Source of the DNA: an uncultured Bacteroidota bacterium
Lineage (GTDB): Bacteria; Bacteroidota; Bacteroidia; Bacteroidales; SZUA-534
Length of the DNA stretch: 14,209 nucleotides
NCBI GenBank assembly: GCA_937899145.1
Contig: CALBPW010000120.1
Coordinates: 1 to 14,209 of the forward strand
Direction of reading: 5' to 3'
Shown: in pieces, positions 1-7,580 of the stretch
How the letters are laid out: every line of letters begins with the position of its first letter
Position numbering within the stretch: position 1 is the first letter of the stretch
The notes under the pieces: generated by a model
What the model saw: only the letters and a program-made list of their open reading frames with translations
Told to the model about the DNA's origin: nothing
Database searches by the model: none
Translations under genes and position numbers: made by a program

Positions 1-1
1 C

Positions 2-79
2 AGTGCTCTGACGACCTTGCAGTATTCTAACTTTGTTAACAATCAGCCCATTGGTAAAATTAAATATGCGTTACTTTAA
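2..79 (+). CDS. Possible C-terminal end of an unidentified protein, cut by the window edge
   Basis: A frame open from the left edge reads 25 residues, ending in ...IGKIKYALL, before a TAA at 77-79. The alternating polar and hydrophobic residues could be a real protein tail, but I recognise no family. Its stop lies on top of the stop of the opposite-strand RhuM fragment (complement of 76-78), a tight convergent arrangement. It could equally be chance open sequence, because 26 codons without a stop is not significant. Only sequence left of the window can decide. Confidence 0.2.
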   Translation, partial: SALTTLQYSNFVNNQPIGKIKYALL

Positions 80-273
80 TTCCGCCAACGGGTTATTTTC
101 AATTCGCCCTTCTTATACAAATTACGAATGTGCATAGTAACATTTTGCGGAGATGTCTCGAACAACTCCGCCATCTGTGATTGGGTCAGCCAAACCGACT
201 CCTCCTCGAGGCGAACCTCAAGTTTTATCGCTTCGTTGGGTTGATATAATATGATTCCGTTTTTGTCGGTCAT
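76..273 (-). pseudogene. RhuM family protein, truncated N-terminal fragment
   Basis: This 65-residue product matches the start of RhuM-type proteins (the 'virulence protein RhuM' family, a DNA-binding accessory protein common in bacterial genomic islands). The recognisable parts are an N-terminal IILYQ strand, the EVRLEEESVWLTQSQMAELF helix-turn-helix-like segment and the following SPQNVTMHIRNLYKKGEL. Homologs as I know them are about 300 residues or longer and continue after the GEL position; here the frame diverges to ITRWRN and stops. A reading shifted by one base gives NNPLAELK and also stops at once, so a single frameshift does not rescue it. I chose the ATG at 273 because family homology begins there; the frame runs on to a TTG at 327 without homology. 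It is likely a gene remnant. Family assignment is fairly sure; function is unknown. Confidence 0.65.
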
Positions 274-411
274 AAACCTTTGAACATAATGAGGTTTTCT
301 ATTTGTCCAACAATGAACAACTTGCAATTTGACTTATTGGCAAAAACTAAAAAAAATAATCCTCAATTTGACCTGTACTTTATAATTTTCTTCAGACCTC
401 TCTGCAATTAG

Positions 412-873
412 TCATTTCAGCAAAAACTCATCAATTATCCTTTTAAATAGGGTGCGCGTATCTTCGGGAGTTTGCGCAATGCCAGCACTCATTTGCGGAT
501 TCCCATTTTTCGGACAAAACAAAAATGCGGGAATGCTGCGAATGCCAAAAGCCGCTGAAAGTTCAGGCTCTTGGTCTGTATTTATCTTGTAAACATCAAT
601 TTTACCACGATATTCTTCCGCCAAATCTTCCAAAATAGGCGATGCTATGCGGCATGGACGGCACCAATCAGCATAGAAATCGACAATACAGGGCTTATCG
701 CCTAAAAAAATCCATTGCGTAGGATTTTTCTCATAGTCCACAATTTTTTTCAGAAAATCGGCTTTTGTCAGAAATTGCACTAAATGAGCCGACCGTTCTT
801 CAACAGGCAAATTTTGAGCCGACAGACTGACGAACAGCGCTATGGTTGTAAATAGTAGTAGTAAATGTTTCAT
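412..873 (-). CDS. Exported thioredoxin-fold protein (WCRPC active site)
   Basis: The 153-residue product begins with a hydrophobic signal peptide (residues 1-19, LSAQ cleavage region), so it acts in the periplasm or at an envelope membrane. A single thioredoxin domain follows: the FYADWCRPC active site with redox cysteines C71 and C74, and the SIPAF loop carrying cis-proline P115 that packs against them. It should reduce or exchange disulfides in exported proteins; partner and direction of electron flow cannot be read from sequence. The dipeptide between the cysteines is RP, not the GP of classical cytoplasmic thioredoxin, which usually changes redox potential. One further cysteine (C62) precedes the active site and one (C120) follows it. 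It stands alone, divergent from ddl, with a possible -7 box 20 bp upstream. It could also be called a TlpA- or DsbE-like protein, but it lacks the longer TlpA insert. Confidence 0.9.
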   Translation of the reverse strand: MKHLLLLFTTIALFVSLSAQNLPVEERSAHLVQFLTKADFLKKIVDYEKNPTQWIFLGDKPCIVDFYADWCRPCRIASPILEDLAEEYRGKIDVYKINTDQEPELSAAFGIRSIPAFLFCPKNGNPQMSAGIAQTPEDTRTLFKRIIDEFLLK

Positions 874-892
874 TGCGATATTTAATTAGTTG

Positions 893-900
893 CAAATGTA
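893..900 (-). promoter_or_regulatory. Possible Bacteroidetes -7 promoter box for the thioredoxin gene
   Basis: On the minus strand this reads TACATTTG, a full match to the Bacteroidetes -7 consensus TAnnTTTG, 19 nt before the ATG that begins at 873. No convincing -33 TTTG lies 19-21 nt upstream, so the call rests on one box. The implied 5' leader is very short. Confidence 0.35.
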
Positions 901-1056
901 AAGTTATTTAAACTTTTTACGATTCAGCAATCTGATAAGATTTTTTTCAATAAATTGATTTTTAATTTGAAAATTACTGATACTAAATATACTTTTCAAA
1001 ATCGATTCAGAATATAATCGGTTGTTTTTAAAGTGTTGATTTATAAATAAATAATA

Positions 1057-2034
1057 ATGAAGAATATTGCAATTGTTTGTGGCGGATATTCAAAAGAGAG
1101 TGTAATATCGCTGCGCAGTGCTGAACAAATCGCATCGGTTTTGGAGGGCGAATATAATGCCTATACGGTGCTTGTAACAAAAGAGGAGTGGAGCGCAAAA
1201 ATTGGCGAACAAATGTTCCCGATTGACCGTAATAACTTCACTTTCAACTTAGAAGGCGAGCAAATAAAATTTGATGCAGTGTTTATGGCTATCCACGGGA
1301 CACCCGGCGAAGATGGTATGTTGCAATCGTATTTCGATATGGTTGGAATCCCATACACTACTTGTAGTGCCTTCGTATCTGCATTGACTTTCAATAAGTT
1401 CGCTTGTAAAGTTTTTCTGAAAGAATACGATATTTTGACAGCCGATGCTGTTTTGCTGCGTCGCAAAACACAAGTCAATATTCAAGAACTTGAAAACAGA
1501 TTCGGTTATCCAATGTTTGTGAAACCAAACAATGGCGGTTCAAGTTTTGGTGTTACCAAAGTAAAAAAGCGCGACGACCTGCAACCCGCCATCGACCGTG
1601 CTTTTGCTGAAGATTGCGAGGTCATCATCGAGCCATTTATTAAAGGCGGCGAATATACTTGCGGTGTGTTTAAAACCGATACCGAATCAATTGTTTTTCC
1701 GCCTACCGAGATTGTCAGTAAAAACGAATTTTTCGATGTTGAAGCTAAGTACACACCCGGAATGTCAGAAGAAATTACGCCGGCACGCTTGCCTGCTAAT
1801 CAGATAAAGAATTGCCAAGAACTGACATCAAAAATCTACGACTTGCTTGGCTGCACGGGCGTTGTCCGCATCGATTACCTTATGCAAGCCGGCAAATTCT
1901 ACTTTATGGAGATAAATACAGTGCCCGGAATGAGTCGCGAGTCGATAATTCCGAAACAGACAGCTGTTTATGGATTGCCATTAAAAGAATTGTATATCAA
2001 GCAGATAAACGATGCGCTATCGCGTAAAAAATAG
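1057..2034 (+). CDS. ddl: D-alanine--D-alanine ligase
   Basis: ATP-grasp ligase joining two D-alanines for the peptidoglycan pentapeptide precursor in the cytoplasm. The 325-residue length is normal for Ddl. The N-terminal domain carries GGYSKES with E15, the residue that holds the first D-Ala; HGTPGEDG lies at 80-87. The ATP-grasp part has FVKPNNGGSS (154-163), EPFIKGGEYT (192-201) and the metal-binding RIDY and EINTVPGMS (271-274, 285-293; D273, E285, N287). The omega loop has EAKY with K231-Y232, the Lys-Tyr pair of D-Ala-D-Ala enzymes rather than the Lys-Phe of D-Ala-D-Lac (vancomycin-resistance) ligases, so ordinary D-Ala-D-Ala product is expected. The start has no Shine-Dalgarno, only an A/T-rich leader, as is usual in Bacteroidetes. 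It is followed by a strong terminator and so is probably transcribed separately from the phoH-like gene downstream. Confidence 0.96.
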   Translation: MKNIAIVCGGYSKESVISLRSAEQIASVLEGEYNAYTVLVTKEEWSAKIGEQMFPIDRNNFTFNLEGEQIKFDAVFMAIHGTPGEDGMLQSYFDMVGIPYTTCSAFVSALTFNKFACKVFLKEYDILTADAVLLRRKTQVNIQELENRFGYPMFVKPNNGGSSFGVTKVKKRDDLQPAIDRAFAEDCEVIIEPFIKGGEYTCGVFKTDTESIVFPPTEIVSKNEFFDVEAKYTPGMSEEITPARLPANQIKNCQELTSKIYDLLGCTGVVRIDYLMQAGKFYFMEINTVPGMSRESIIPKQTAVYGLPLKELYIKQINDALSRKK

Positions 2035-2060
2035 GTAGTTTGCCGATTACCGTAAAATTA

Positions 2061-2098
2061 TAAGGGTGAATTTTTAACAATTCGCCCTTATTTTTTTT
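2061..2098 (+). terminator. Rho-independent terminator after ddl
   Basis: A 12-bp stem (2061-2072 with 2079-2090, one G-T pair at 2067/2084) with a 6-nt loop is followed by eight Ts (2091-2098). It starts 26 bp after the ddl stop and ends 50 bp before the next start, so it separates ddl from the phoH-like gene. Confidence 0.88.
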
Positions 2099-2148
2099 CA
2101 AATTCAAATTGAAATGCTAACTTTAAACAAACGATAAAACAAACTGCT

Positions 2149-3480
2149 ATGGCAACAACTAACATTAAAATTTTTGTATTAGATACAAACGTTTTGCTGC
2201 ACGACTACAAGTGCATTTATAACTTTCAAGACAACGATATTGTAATCCCGATTGTCGCTCTTGAAGAACTTGATAAGTTTAAAAAAGGCAACGACGCTCT
2301 GAATTTCAATGCGCGCGAATGTACTCGCGAACTCGACGAACTGATTGGTAAAAAGGATCCTACGCAAGGCATCACGATAGGCGAGGGAAAAGGGAAACTT
2401 TATATGGCATTGGGGCAAAAATATCCCGACTTGATGAAAGTTTCGTTCCCCGAGCCCACGCCCGACCATCGCATTTTGGCCATTGCCGATAGCATACGCA
2501 GCAAATTTCCTGACCGTAAAGTGGTGGTGGTTTCAAAAGACATCAACTTGCGTGTGAAAGCCAAAGCGCTTGGTATCGCCGCAGAGGACTACACAACCGA
2601 CAAGGTGCAGAATATGGAAAAAATCTACAAAGGAATTGATGTTATGGAAAATGTTGATCCCGAGTTGATTAATCGTATTTATCAAGATAAGTCAGGGGTT
2701 GATGTTGATGCGTTTAATTTCGACCGTGAGATTTTTGCGCATGAGTATCTTATCTTGAAAGCCGGAACAAAAAGCGCTCTTACGCACTACGACCCGGTGG
2801 CTCACCGCATCGGTTTGGTTGAAAAACGAAAAGTGTTTGGCATTGAGCCGCGCAACTCGGAGCAAGCCCTTGCTCTTGATGCGCTTATGCGCCCTGAGAT
2901 AAACCTAATGTCGCTTACAGGCAAGGCTGGTACCGGCAAAACACTGCTTGCGCTTGCTGCCGCATTGCAACAAACGGGTCTTTACGAACAGATTTTTGTG
3001 GCGCGACCCATTGTGCCGCTATCAAATCAAGATTTGGGATTCCTGCCCGGAACAATAAAGGAAAAAATCGGTCCGTATATGTTGCCGCTATTTGATAATC
3101 TGGGAGTTATCAAACATCAGTTTAACGCTAACAGCAAAGAAATTCACAAAATAGACGAGATGCTGAAAGACGAGCGGCTGCTGATAACGCCATTGGCATA
3201 CATCCGCGGTCGTAGCCTGTCGAATGCGTTTTTCATAATTGATGAGGCGCAAAACTTAACTCCGCACGAGGTGAAAACCATCGTAACACGTGCTGGCGAA
3301 AATGTGAAAATCGTGTTTACTGGTGATATTCAACAAATTGACTCGCCATACCTTGATACCACATCGAACGGGCTTAGCTATTTGACCGACAAGATGAAAG
3401 GACAAAATTTGTTTGCACACATGAATCTTGTTAAAGGCGAGCGTAGTGCATTGGCTGAGTTGGCGAGCGATTTGTTATAA
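2149..3480 (+). CDS. PIN-PhoH fusion protein (PhoH2-type RNase/RNA helicase)
   Basis: A 443-residue two-domain protein. The N-terminal PIN domain (about 6-150) shows FVLDTNVLLHD with D12, acidic E39/E40 in the VALEELDKFKKG segment, a D106 in TPDHRIL and D131 in SKDINL, the usual acidic set for metal-dependent RNA cleavage. The C-terminal PhoH ATPase (about 235-443) has Walker A GKAGTGKT (258-265), the RPIVP segment (286-290) and Walker B IIDEAQ (363-368), then TGDIQQID. Studied PhoH2 proteins combine ATP-dependent RNA unwinding with sequence-specific RNA cleavage; assigning the same activity here is inference from domain order and intact motifs. Length is normal and no key motif is missing. 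It sits alone between two hairpin terminators and is convergent with nfo. The start is the ATG at 2149, with no Shine-Dalgarno visible. Confidence 0.93.
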   Translation: MATTNIKIFVLDTNVLLHDYKCIYNFQDNDIVIPIVALEELDKFKKGNDALNFNARECTRELDELIGKKDPTQGITIGEGKGKLYMALGQKYPDLMKVSFPEPTPDHRILAIADSIRSKFPDRKVVVVSKDINLRVKAKALGIAAEDYTTDKVQNMEKIYKGIDVMENVDPELINRIYQDKSGVDVDAFNFDREIFAHEYLILKAGTKSALTHYDPVAHRIGLVEKRKVFGIEPRNSEQALALDALMRPEINLMSLTGKAGTGKTLLALAAALQQTGLYEQIFVARPIVPLSNQDLGFLPGTIKEKIGPYMLPLFDNLGVIKHQFNANSKEIHKIDEMLKDERLLITPLAYIRGRSLSNAFFIIDEAQNLTPHEVKTIVTRAGENVKIVFTGDIQQIDSPYLDTTSNGLSYLTDKMKGQNLFAHMNLVKGERSALAELASDLL

Positions 3481-3521
3481 CAGCATTGCTGATTGCGATT
3501 TATAAGTAAATTGTAATATTT

Positions 3522-3577
3522 AACAACCTGAAAATCTGAGTTTTAATACTTTATGATTTTCAGGTTGTTTTTGTTTT
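3522..3577 (+). terminator. Terminator hairpin between convergent phoH-like and nfo genes
   Basis: A perfect 15-bp stem (3522-3536 with 3555-3569) encloses an 18-nt loop and is followed on the + strand by a T-rich run interrupted by one G (3568-3577). It should end the phoH-like transcript. It lies immediately beside the nfo stop (complement of 3576-3578), so the hairpin may also end the opposite transcript, although the minus strand lacks a clean T tract. Confidence 0.8.
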
Positions 3578-4421
3578 ATTCTCCAGCCCAACTACGCAGT
3601 TTCTGAATCTCTTCAGGCCAAAGTTCTTCGTTTGGAGTTTCAAGCACAAGTGGAATATTATCGAAGCGCGGGTCTGCCATAATCATTTTGAAAGCGTCTT
3701 CGCCAAGAAAACCAGCGCCGATTGAATGATGACGGTCAACGTGGCTGCCGTGTCCTTTCATTGTATCGTTGAGGTGCATGCCGCGCAGATACTGAAAACC
3801 AATTACTTCACTAAATTTTTGCCATGTGCGCTGAAAACCTTCGGCGGTTTTTATGTCGTAGCCGGCAGCGTAAGCGTGGCAAGTATCAATGCAAACGCCA
3901 ACACGTGTTTTGTCTTCTACATGGCTGATAATGTGTGCAATCTGCTCAAAGGCAAATCCAAGATTTGTGCCTTGTCCGGCTGTATTTTCGATGACAGCTG
4001 TTACGCCTTCGGTTTGGTCGAGTGCAAGGTTGATGCTTTCGGCTATTAAGTTAAGACATTCATCTTCAGTTATTTGCTTAAGATGGCTGCCAGGGTGGAG
4101 ATTCAGTCTGTCAAGTCCTAATTGTTGGCAGCGGCGCAATTCCTCAGTAAACGATTCCCGCGACTTGCGAAGCCCCTCGGCATCAGGATTTCCAAGATTT
4201 ATCAAGTAACTGTCGTGAGGCAAAATTTGACTGGCAGTGTATCCATATTTTGCGCAATTTTCCTTAAAGGATTCTATGCTTTTGGGTTCCAGTGGCTTAG
4301 CAATCCATTGACGTTGGTTTTTTGTGAATAGTGCAAATGCAGTTGCGCCAATCGCATTTGCATTGACGGGCGCGTTTTCGACGCCTCCCTGTGCGCTTAC
4401 ATGTGCTCCGATGTATTTCAT
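3576..4421 (-). CDS. nfo: Endonuclease IV (AP endonuclease)
   Basis: Class II AP endonuclease of base excision repair, which nicks 5' of abasic sites using three zinc ions. The product is 281 residues, close to the 285 of E. coli Nfo. It starts [13 protein letters not shown] and has FTKNQRQW at 32-39, both hallmarks of the family. All nine zinc ligands known in E. coli fall at the same numbers here: H69, H109, E145, D179, H182, H216, D229, H231 and E261. It should therefore be fully active. It lies 42 bp downstream of the SixA-like phosphatase on the same strand, so the two may be co-transcribed; no functional tie is known to me. The 3' end is convergent with the phoH-like gene. Confidence 0.97.
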   Translation of the reverse strand: MKYIGAHVSAQGGVENAPVNANAIGATAFALFTKNQRQWIAKPLEPKSIESFKENCAKYGYTASQILPHDSYLINLGNPDAEGLRKSRESFTEELRRCQQLGLDRLNLHPGSHLKQITEDECLNLIAESINLALDQTEGVTAVIENTAGQGTNLGFAFEQIAHIISHVEDKTRVGVCIDTCHAYAAGYDIKTAEGFQRTWQKFSEVIGFQYLRGMHLNDTMKGHGSHVDRHHSIGAGFLGEDAFKMIMADPRFDNIPLVLETPNEELWPEEIQKLRSWAGE

Positions 4422-4463
4422 ATTATTTAGGAATTAGGAATTTCAACTTTATATTTTACACTT

Positions 4464-4949
4464 TCAACATTTAACTTTCAGCTGCCTAATAATTTTGGCG
4501 CGTTGCGCATCAGCCCAATTGTCGGTTTCAAACTCAAGAGATACAATCATCGATGTGCCAAACCAGCCAAAACCGCCTGTGCCTGACATTTGGCAAGTTA
4601 TCTGCGTTACAAGTGGATTGTGCCCTACAATAAGAAGATGCCGGACACTATTGTTGCAGTTGGCGATTTGGTCGAGAACAAGTTCGTCGTCATCGTGATA
4701 TAGGGAGTTGTAAATTTCAGGTTCGCAGCTAAGGTTTAAAGTTGTTTTCACAATTTCGGCTGTTTGTCGCGCGCGCAAAGCCGGACTTACCCAAAGCGCG
4801 TCGGGCTGGAGGTTGTTGGCTGTCATTTTGCGCGCAATATACTCGGTTTGCTGTGCGCCTTCGGGCAAAACAAACCGCTCAATGTCGGGCACGGTTATGC
4901 TTCCGTTACTTGATAGCGCATGCCGCATTATTGTTAAAATCTTGCTCAT
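4464..4949 (-). CDS. SixA-like histidine phosphatase family protein
   Basis: A 161-residue single-domain member of the histidine phosphatase (phosphoglycerate mutase-like) superfamily, most like the short SixA branch. The catalytic RH motif is in LTIMRHALS (R9, H10; H10 the predicted phospho-acceptor). SPALRARQTAE (55-65) supplies R59, and LLIVGHNPL (106-113 region) supplies the second histidine, H110. E. coli SixA removes phosphate from histidine in phosphotransfer domains; many relatives have other or unknown substrates, so the substrate here is open. No signal peptide is present, so it is cytoplasmic. It is the first gene of a probable two-gene unit with nfo and is divergent from the SpoIIE-type phosphatase gene, with 256 bp between their starts. 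Confidence 0.85.
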   Translation of the reverse strand: MSKILTIMRHALSSNGSITVPDIERFVLPEGAQQTEYIARKMTANNLQPDALWVSPALRARQTAEIVKTTLNLSCEPEIYNSLYHDDDELVLDQIANCNNSVRHLLIVGHNPLVTQITCQMSGTGGFGWFGTSMIVSLEFETDNWADAQRAKIIRQLKVKC

Positions 4950-5205
4950 CGGTTTTAAATTTTGCAGCCCAAAATAATTATTTCAAGATTAAAAAACACA
5001 TTTCAAAATTGATAAAACTCAATCTTTTTTATCTGTAGCTATCTTTACAACCTCTTCGTTTTACCGGTACCAATTGTTATTTTTGGGAATAGTGTTTTGT
5101 AAGGGTTTGAGCATGTGTTAATTATATAAGAATCGAGATGCTTGATTATCGGTTTTTTTGATTGATACACACACTAAAACGATGCTGAGCTAAAAAGGTG
5201 TCGGT

Positions 5206-7380
5206 ATGCGTAAATTTTTATCGATATTGATTGTAATTGGTATTTTTTCTGTTGCTCAGGCGCAGGATTCAGCCGATGTGCGTACTATCGACAGCTTGAA
5301 TAATATTTTACAAAATCTGCCTTTCGGATTCGAACGTTTAGAGGCTTTAGACCAGATTGCTCAATTACACTATAATGCCGATTCGACAATAAAATTTGCT
5401 GAGGCAGAAATCGCTTTGGCTCAGCAGCTTAATGTGCCGCTCAAAGAAGCGAACGGTTTGCGGTATTTGAGTTGGGCACAGTACTATTCAGCCAATTATC
5501 AGTTGGCTAAAGACAATTTGTACGCCGCTATTGAAATTTACGACTCGCTTGCCGATGCCCACAATTTGGCAATAACTTATAGTCAACTTGCAAGCACTCT
5601 TATGATGATGTCCGAAAACGTATTGGCCGATATGTATTATCGTAAAAGTTTGAAAATCTTTATTGAACAGGCCGATTCGTTTTGGATTGCCGATACTTAC
5701 CGGAATTTGGGCAACGTATGTCTTAGATACGAACTTTATGAAACAGCCAACGACTACTTCCGTCAAGCTCTCGACATTGATTTCGATTTAGAGTCGGATT
5801 ACTCAATAGCCGAAGATTATTGCAATATCGGCGAGTCGCACGAAAATATATATGCCAGAAAACGTGCTGACACGCTGCTTGTTATCGCAAAACGAAATTT
5901 ATATCGAGCTTATAAATTAGCAAACCGCGTGGGTGAGTTCAGCATTATGCAGCGGACACTCGAATTTTTGGCTGAAGCATACACCATACAAGCCAGCGTC
6001 AGCCGCAATCCGCTCCGCCAGCATCTGCTCGATAGCAGTTACAATTATTTCAACAAAAATTTTGAGCTGATTAATAAACTTGGTTTCGAAGACAAACGCC
6101 TGCAAACCAATATGAAATTTGTGCGATATTTTATTGTTAAAAACGATATGCGGCGCGCAAAACAACTTTTAGATTCGCTGAATATTTATATTGACACTTT
6201 AGATAATGTGGTGTTCCTCAATATGTTATATCAAATTAACATTGAATATTACAAGGCGGTTGGCAACCTGCAAACAGCAATGATTTATACCGATAAGTGT
6301 GCCGAACTGGAATCGCGGCGATACGCGGAGGACATTATGGTGCGTACTGCGCAGATGCACAACGAGATAGAATTTGATCGCCAATTACGTGAGCGTGAGG
6401 CGGTACAACGAGAGAAAGAGCTAATCTACAAAGCGCGTGTTGCAAGACAACGTCTTGTCAGCATTTTCAGTCTTTTGGGGCTACTTTTGGTGTCGGCATT
6501 CGCAGTTATGGCACATAAGGCCAACAAACGTTATCATCGTGTTAACGAACAACTTGAACAACAAAATGCAGTTGTAAGCCACGCCAATCAGCAAATAAAA
6601 GAAAGCATACAATACGCCAAGCGCATACAATCGGCAGTTATTCCGTCGGAGGAGATAATGCGCATCCTTTTTGCTGATTGCGTTATATATTTCCGTCCGC
6701 TAAACACAGTGTCGGGCGATTTTTATTGGGCAGCGCAATATGGCAGATATGAGGCAATTACAGTAGCGGATTGCACGGGGCATGGCGTTCCGGGCGCACT
6801 AATGAGTATGCTTGGAATGTCGATACTGAACGAGATAGCGACCTCGCTAACTGATGACGAAAAACCAACAGCCGCAGGCGTACTTGAGCAACTGCGCATA
6901 AAACTGATAGGCGCGCTGCGCCAGCGCAATACCAAAAAGGGGCGCACCTACGACGGCATGGACATGGCTTTCTGCCTGATTGACAATGTTGAAATGACAT
7001 TGCAATTTGCCGGCGCGTATCGGCCTCTGTTACTCATTCGCGATGGTAAAATGGTTGTGTATGAGGGCGATAGAATGCCGGTTGGCGTTCATTATCTGCA
7101 AAACGAACCCTTCCATAATATGAAAATCGATATTAAGAAAGACGACTTATTATATATGTATTCCGATGGATTTTCGACACAACCCGGGCAAGCACCCGAA
7201 AATATTAAATTTGGAGAAAAACGTGTGCGTGAGATGATAAGCCGATACCACAATCTGCCATTCGACCAGCAACTTAAAAAATTCAGTCAAATTTTTGACG
7301 ATTGGCGCAAACCATCTTCTCCGGATGCCGCTGAAATAGAGCAATTTGACGACGTTTTGATTGTAGGTGTGAAAATTTGA
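5206..7380 (+). CDS. TPR-repeat, membrane-anchored SpoIIE-type serine/threonine phosphatase
   Basis: A 724-residue sensor-like phosphatase. Order: signal peptide (1-19, ending AQAQ); a periplasmic helical region of TPR-like repeats (about 45-370; e.g. AITYSQLAS near 122-130, DTYRNLGNVC near 163-172, DYFRQALDID near 183-192); a charged coiled coil (about 380-415); one transmembrane helix (about 417-436); a short cytoplasmic coiled coil (445-475); and a PP2C/SpoIIE catalytic domain (about 490-724). Catalytic motifs are present: SGDFYW (503-508), ADCTGHGVPGALMS (521-534), DGMDMA (583-588), YSDGF (652-656) and QFDDVLIVGV (713-722), including the metal-binding aspartates. It probably dephosphorylates a serine or threonine on a cytoplasmic partner, classically an anti-sigma-factor antagonist, in response to a periplasmic signal read by the TPRs; no such partner gene lies in this window. 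The architecture is common in Bacteroidetes. Near the start, AAAAAGG gives weak SD-like sequence. Confidence 0.9.
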   Translation: MRKFLSILIVIGIFSVAQAQDSADVRTIDSLNNILQNLPFGFERLEALDQIAQLHYNADSTIKFAEAEIALAQQLNVPLKEANGLRYLSWAQYYSANYQLAKDNLYAAIEIYDSLADAHNLAITYSQLASTLMMMSENVLADMYYRKSLKIFIEQADSFWIADTYRNLGNVCLRYELYETANDYFRQALDIDFDLESDYSIAEDYCNIGESHENIYARKRADTLLVIAKRNLYRAYKLANRVGEFSIMQRTLEFLAEAYTIQASVSRNPLRQHLLDSSYNYFNKNFELINKLGFEDKRLQTNMKFVRYFIVKNDMRRAKQLLDSLNIYIDTLDNVVFLNMLYQINIEYYKAVGNLQTAMIYTDKCAELESRRYAEDIMVRTAQMHNEIEFDRQLREREAVQREKELIYKARVARQRLVSIFSLLGLLLVSAFAVMAHKANKRYHRVNEQLEQQNAVVSHANQQIKESIQYAKRIQSAVIPSEEIMRILFADCVIYFRPLNTVSGDFYWAAQYGRYEAITVADCTGHGVPGALMSMLGMSILNEIATSLTDDEKPTAAGVLEQLRIKLIGALRQRNTKKGRTYDGMDMAFCLIDNVEMTLQFAGAYRPLLLIRDGKMVVYEGDRMPVGVHYLQNEPFHNMKIDIKKDDLLYMYSDGFSTQPGQAPENIKFGEKRVREMISRYHNLPFDQQLKKFSQIFDDWRKPSSPDAAEIEQFDDVLIVGVKI

Positions 7381-7532
7381 GCCGCAGTTTAACCGGAGGC
7401 TTACAACTGCCGTACCGGTATAAGATTTTCGTATGAGTTGACGGCGATTGGTTATTATACTAAATTGATGGCGTATTTATACTTAATTTTAAATTAATTA
7501 TCAGATTTTTAGTATAACATTTTTTATTGAAT

Positions 7533-7540
7533 TACCTTTG
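7533..7540 (+). promoter_or_regulatory. Probable -7 promoter box for the porin gene
   Basis: TACCTTTG is a full match to the Bacteroidetes -7 consensus TAnnTTTG. It lies in a very AT-rich stretch and leaves a 40-nt leader before the porin ATG at 7581. The -33 element is weak: only a run of Ts near 7505-7510 lies at about the right distance. Confidence 0.45.
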
Positions 7541-7580
7541 TCACGTTTTTAAAATTCAAAAATGAACTAAATAACAGATT

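Noticed and set aside
4422..4463. The gap between sixA-like and nfo as a possible regulatory element
   Set aside because: It holds only a short AT-rich spacer with a TTAGGAATTAGGAATT tandem pattern and no hairpin or promoter box; operon spacing is sufficient explanation.
5062..7420. The palindrome TACCGGTA at 5062-5069 and again at 7413-7420, flanking the SpoIIE-type gene
   Set aside because: Two copies of one 8-mer flanking a gene are suggestive, but there is no surrounding similarity, and neither lies at a clear promoter position.
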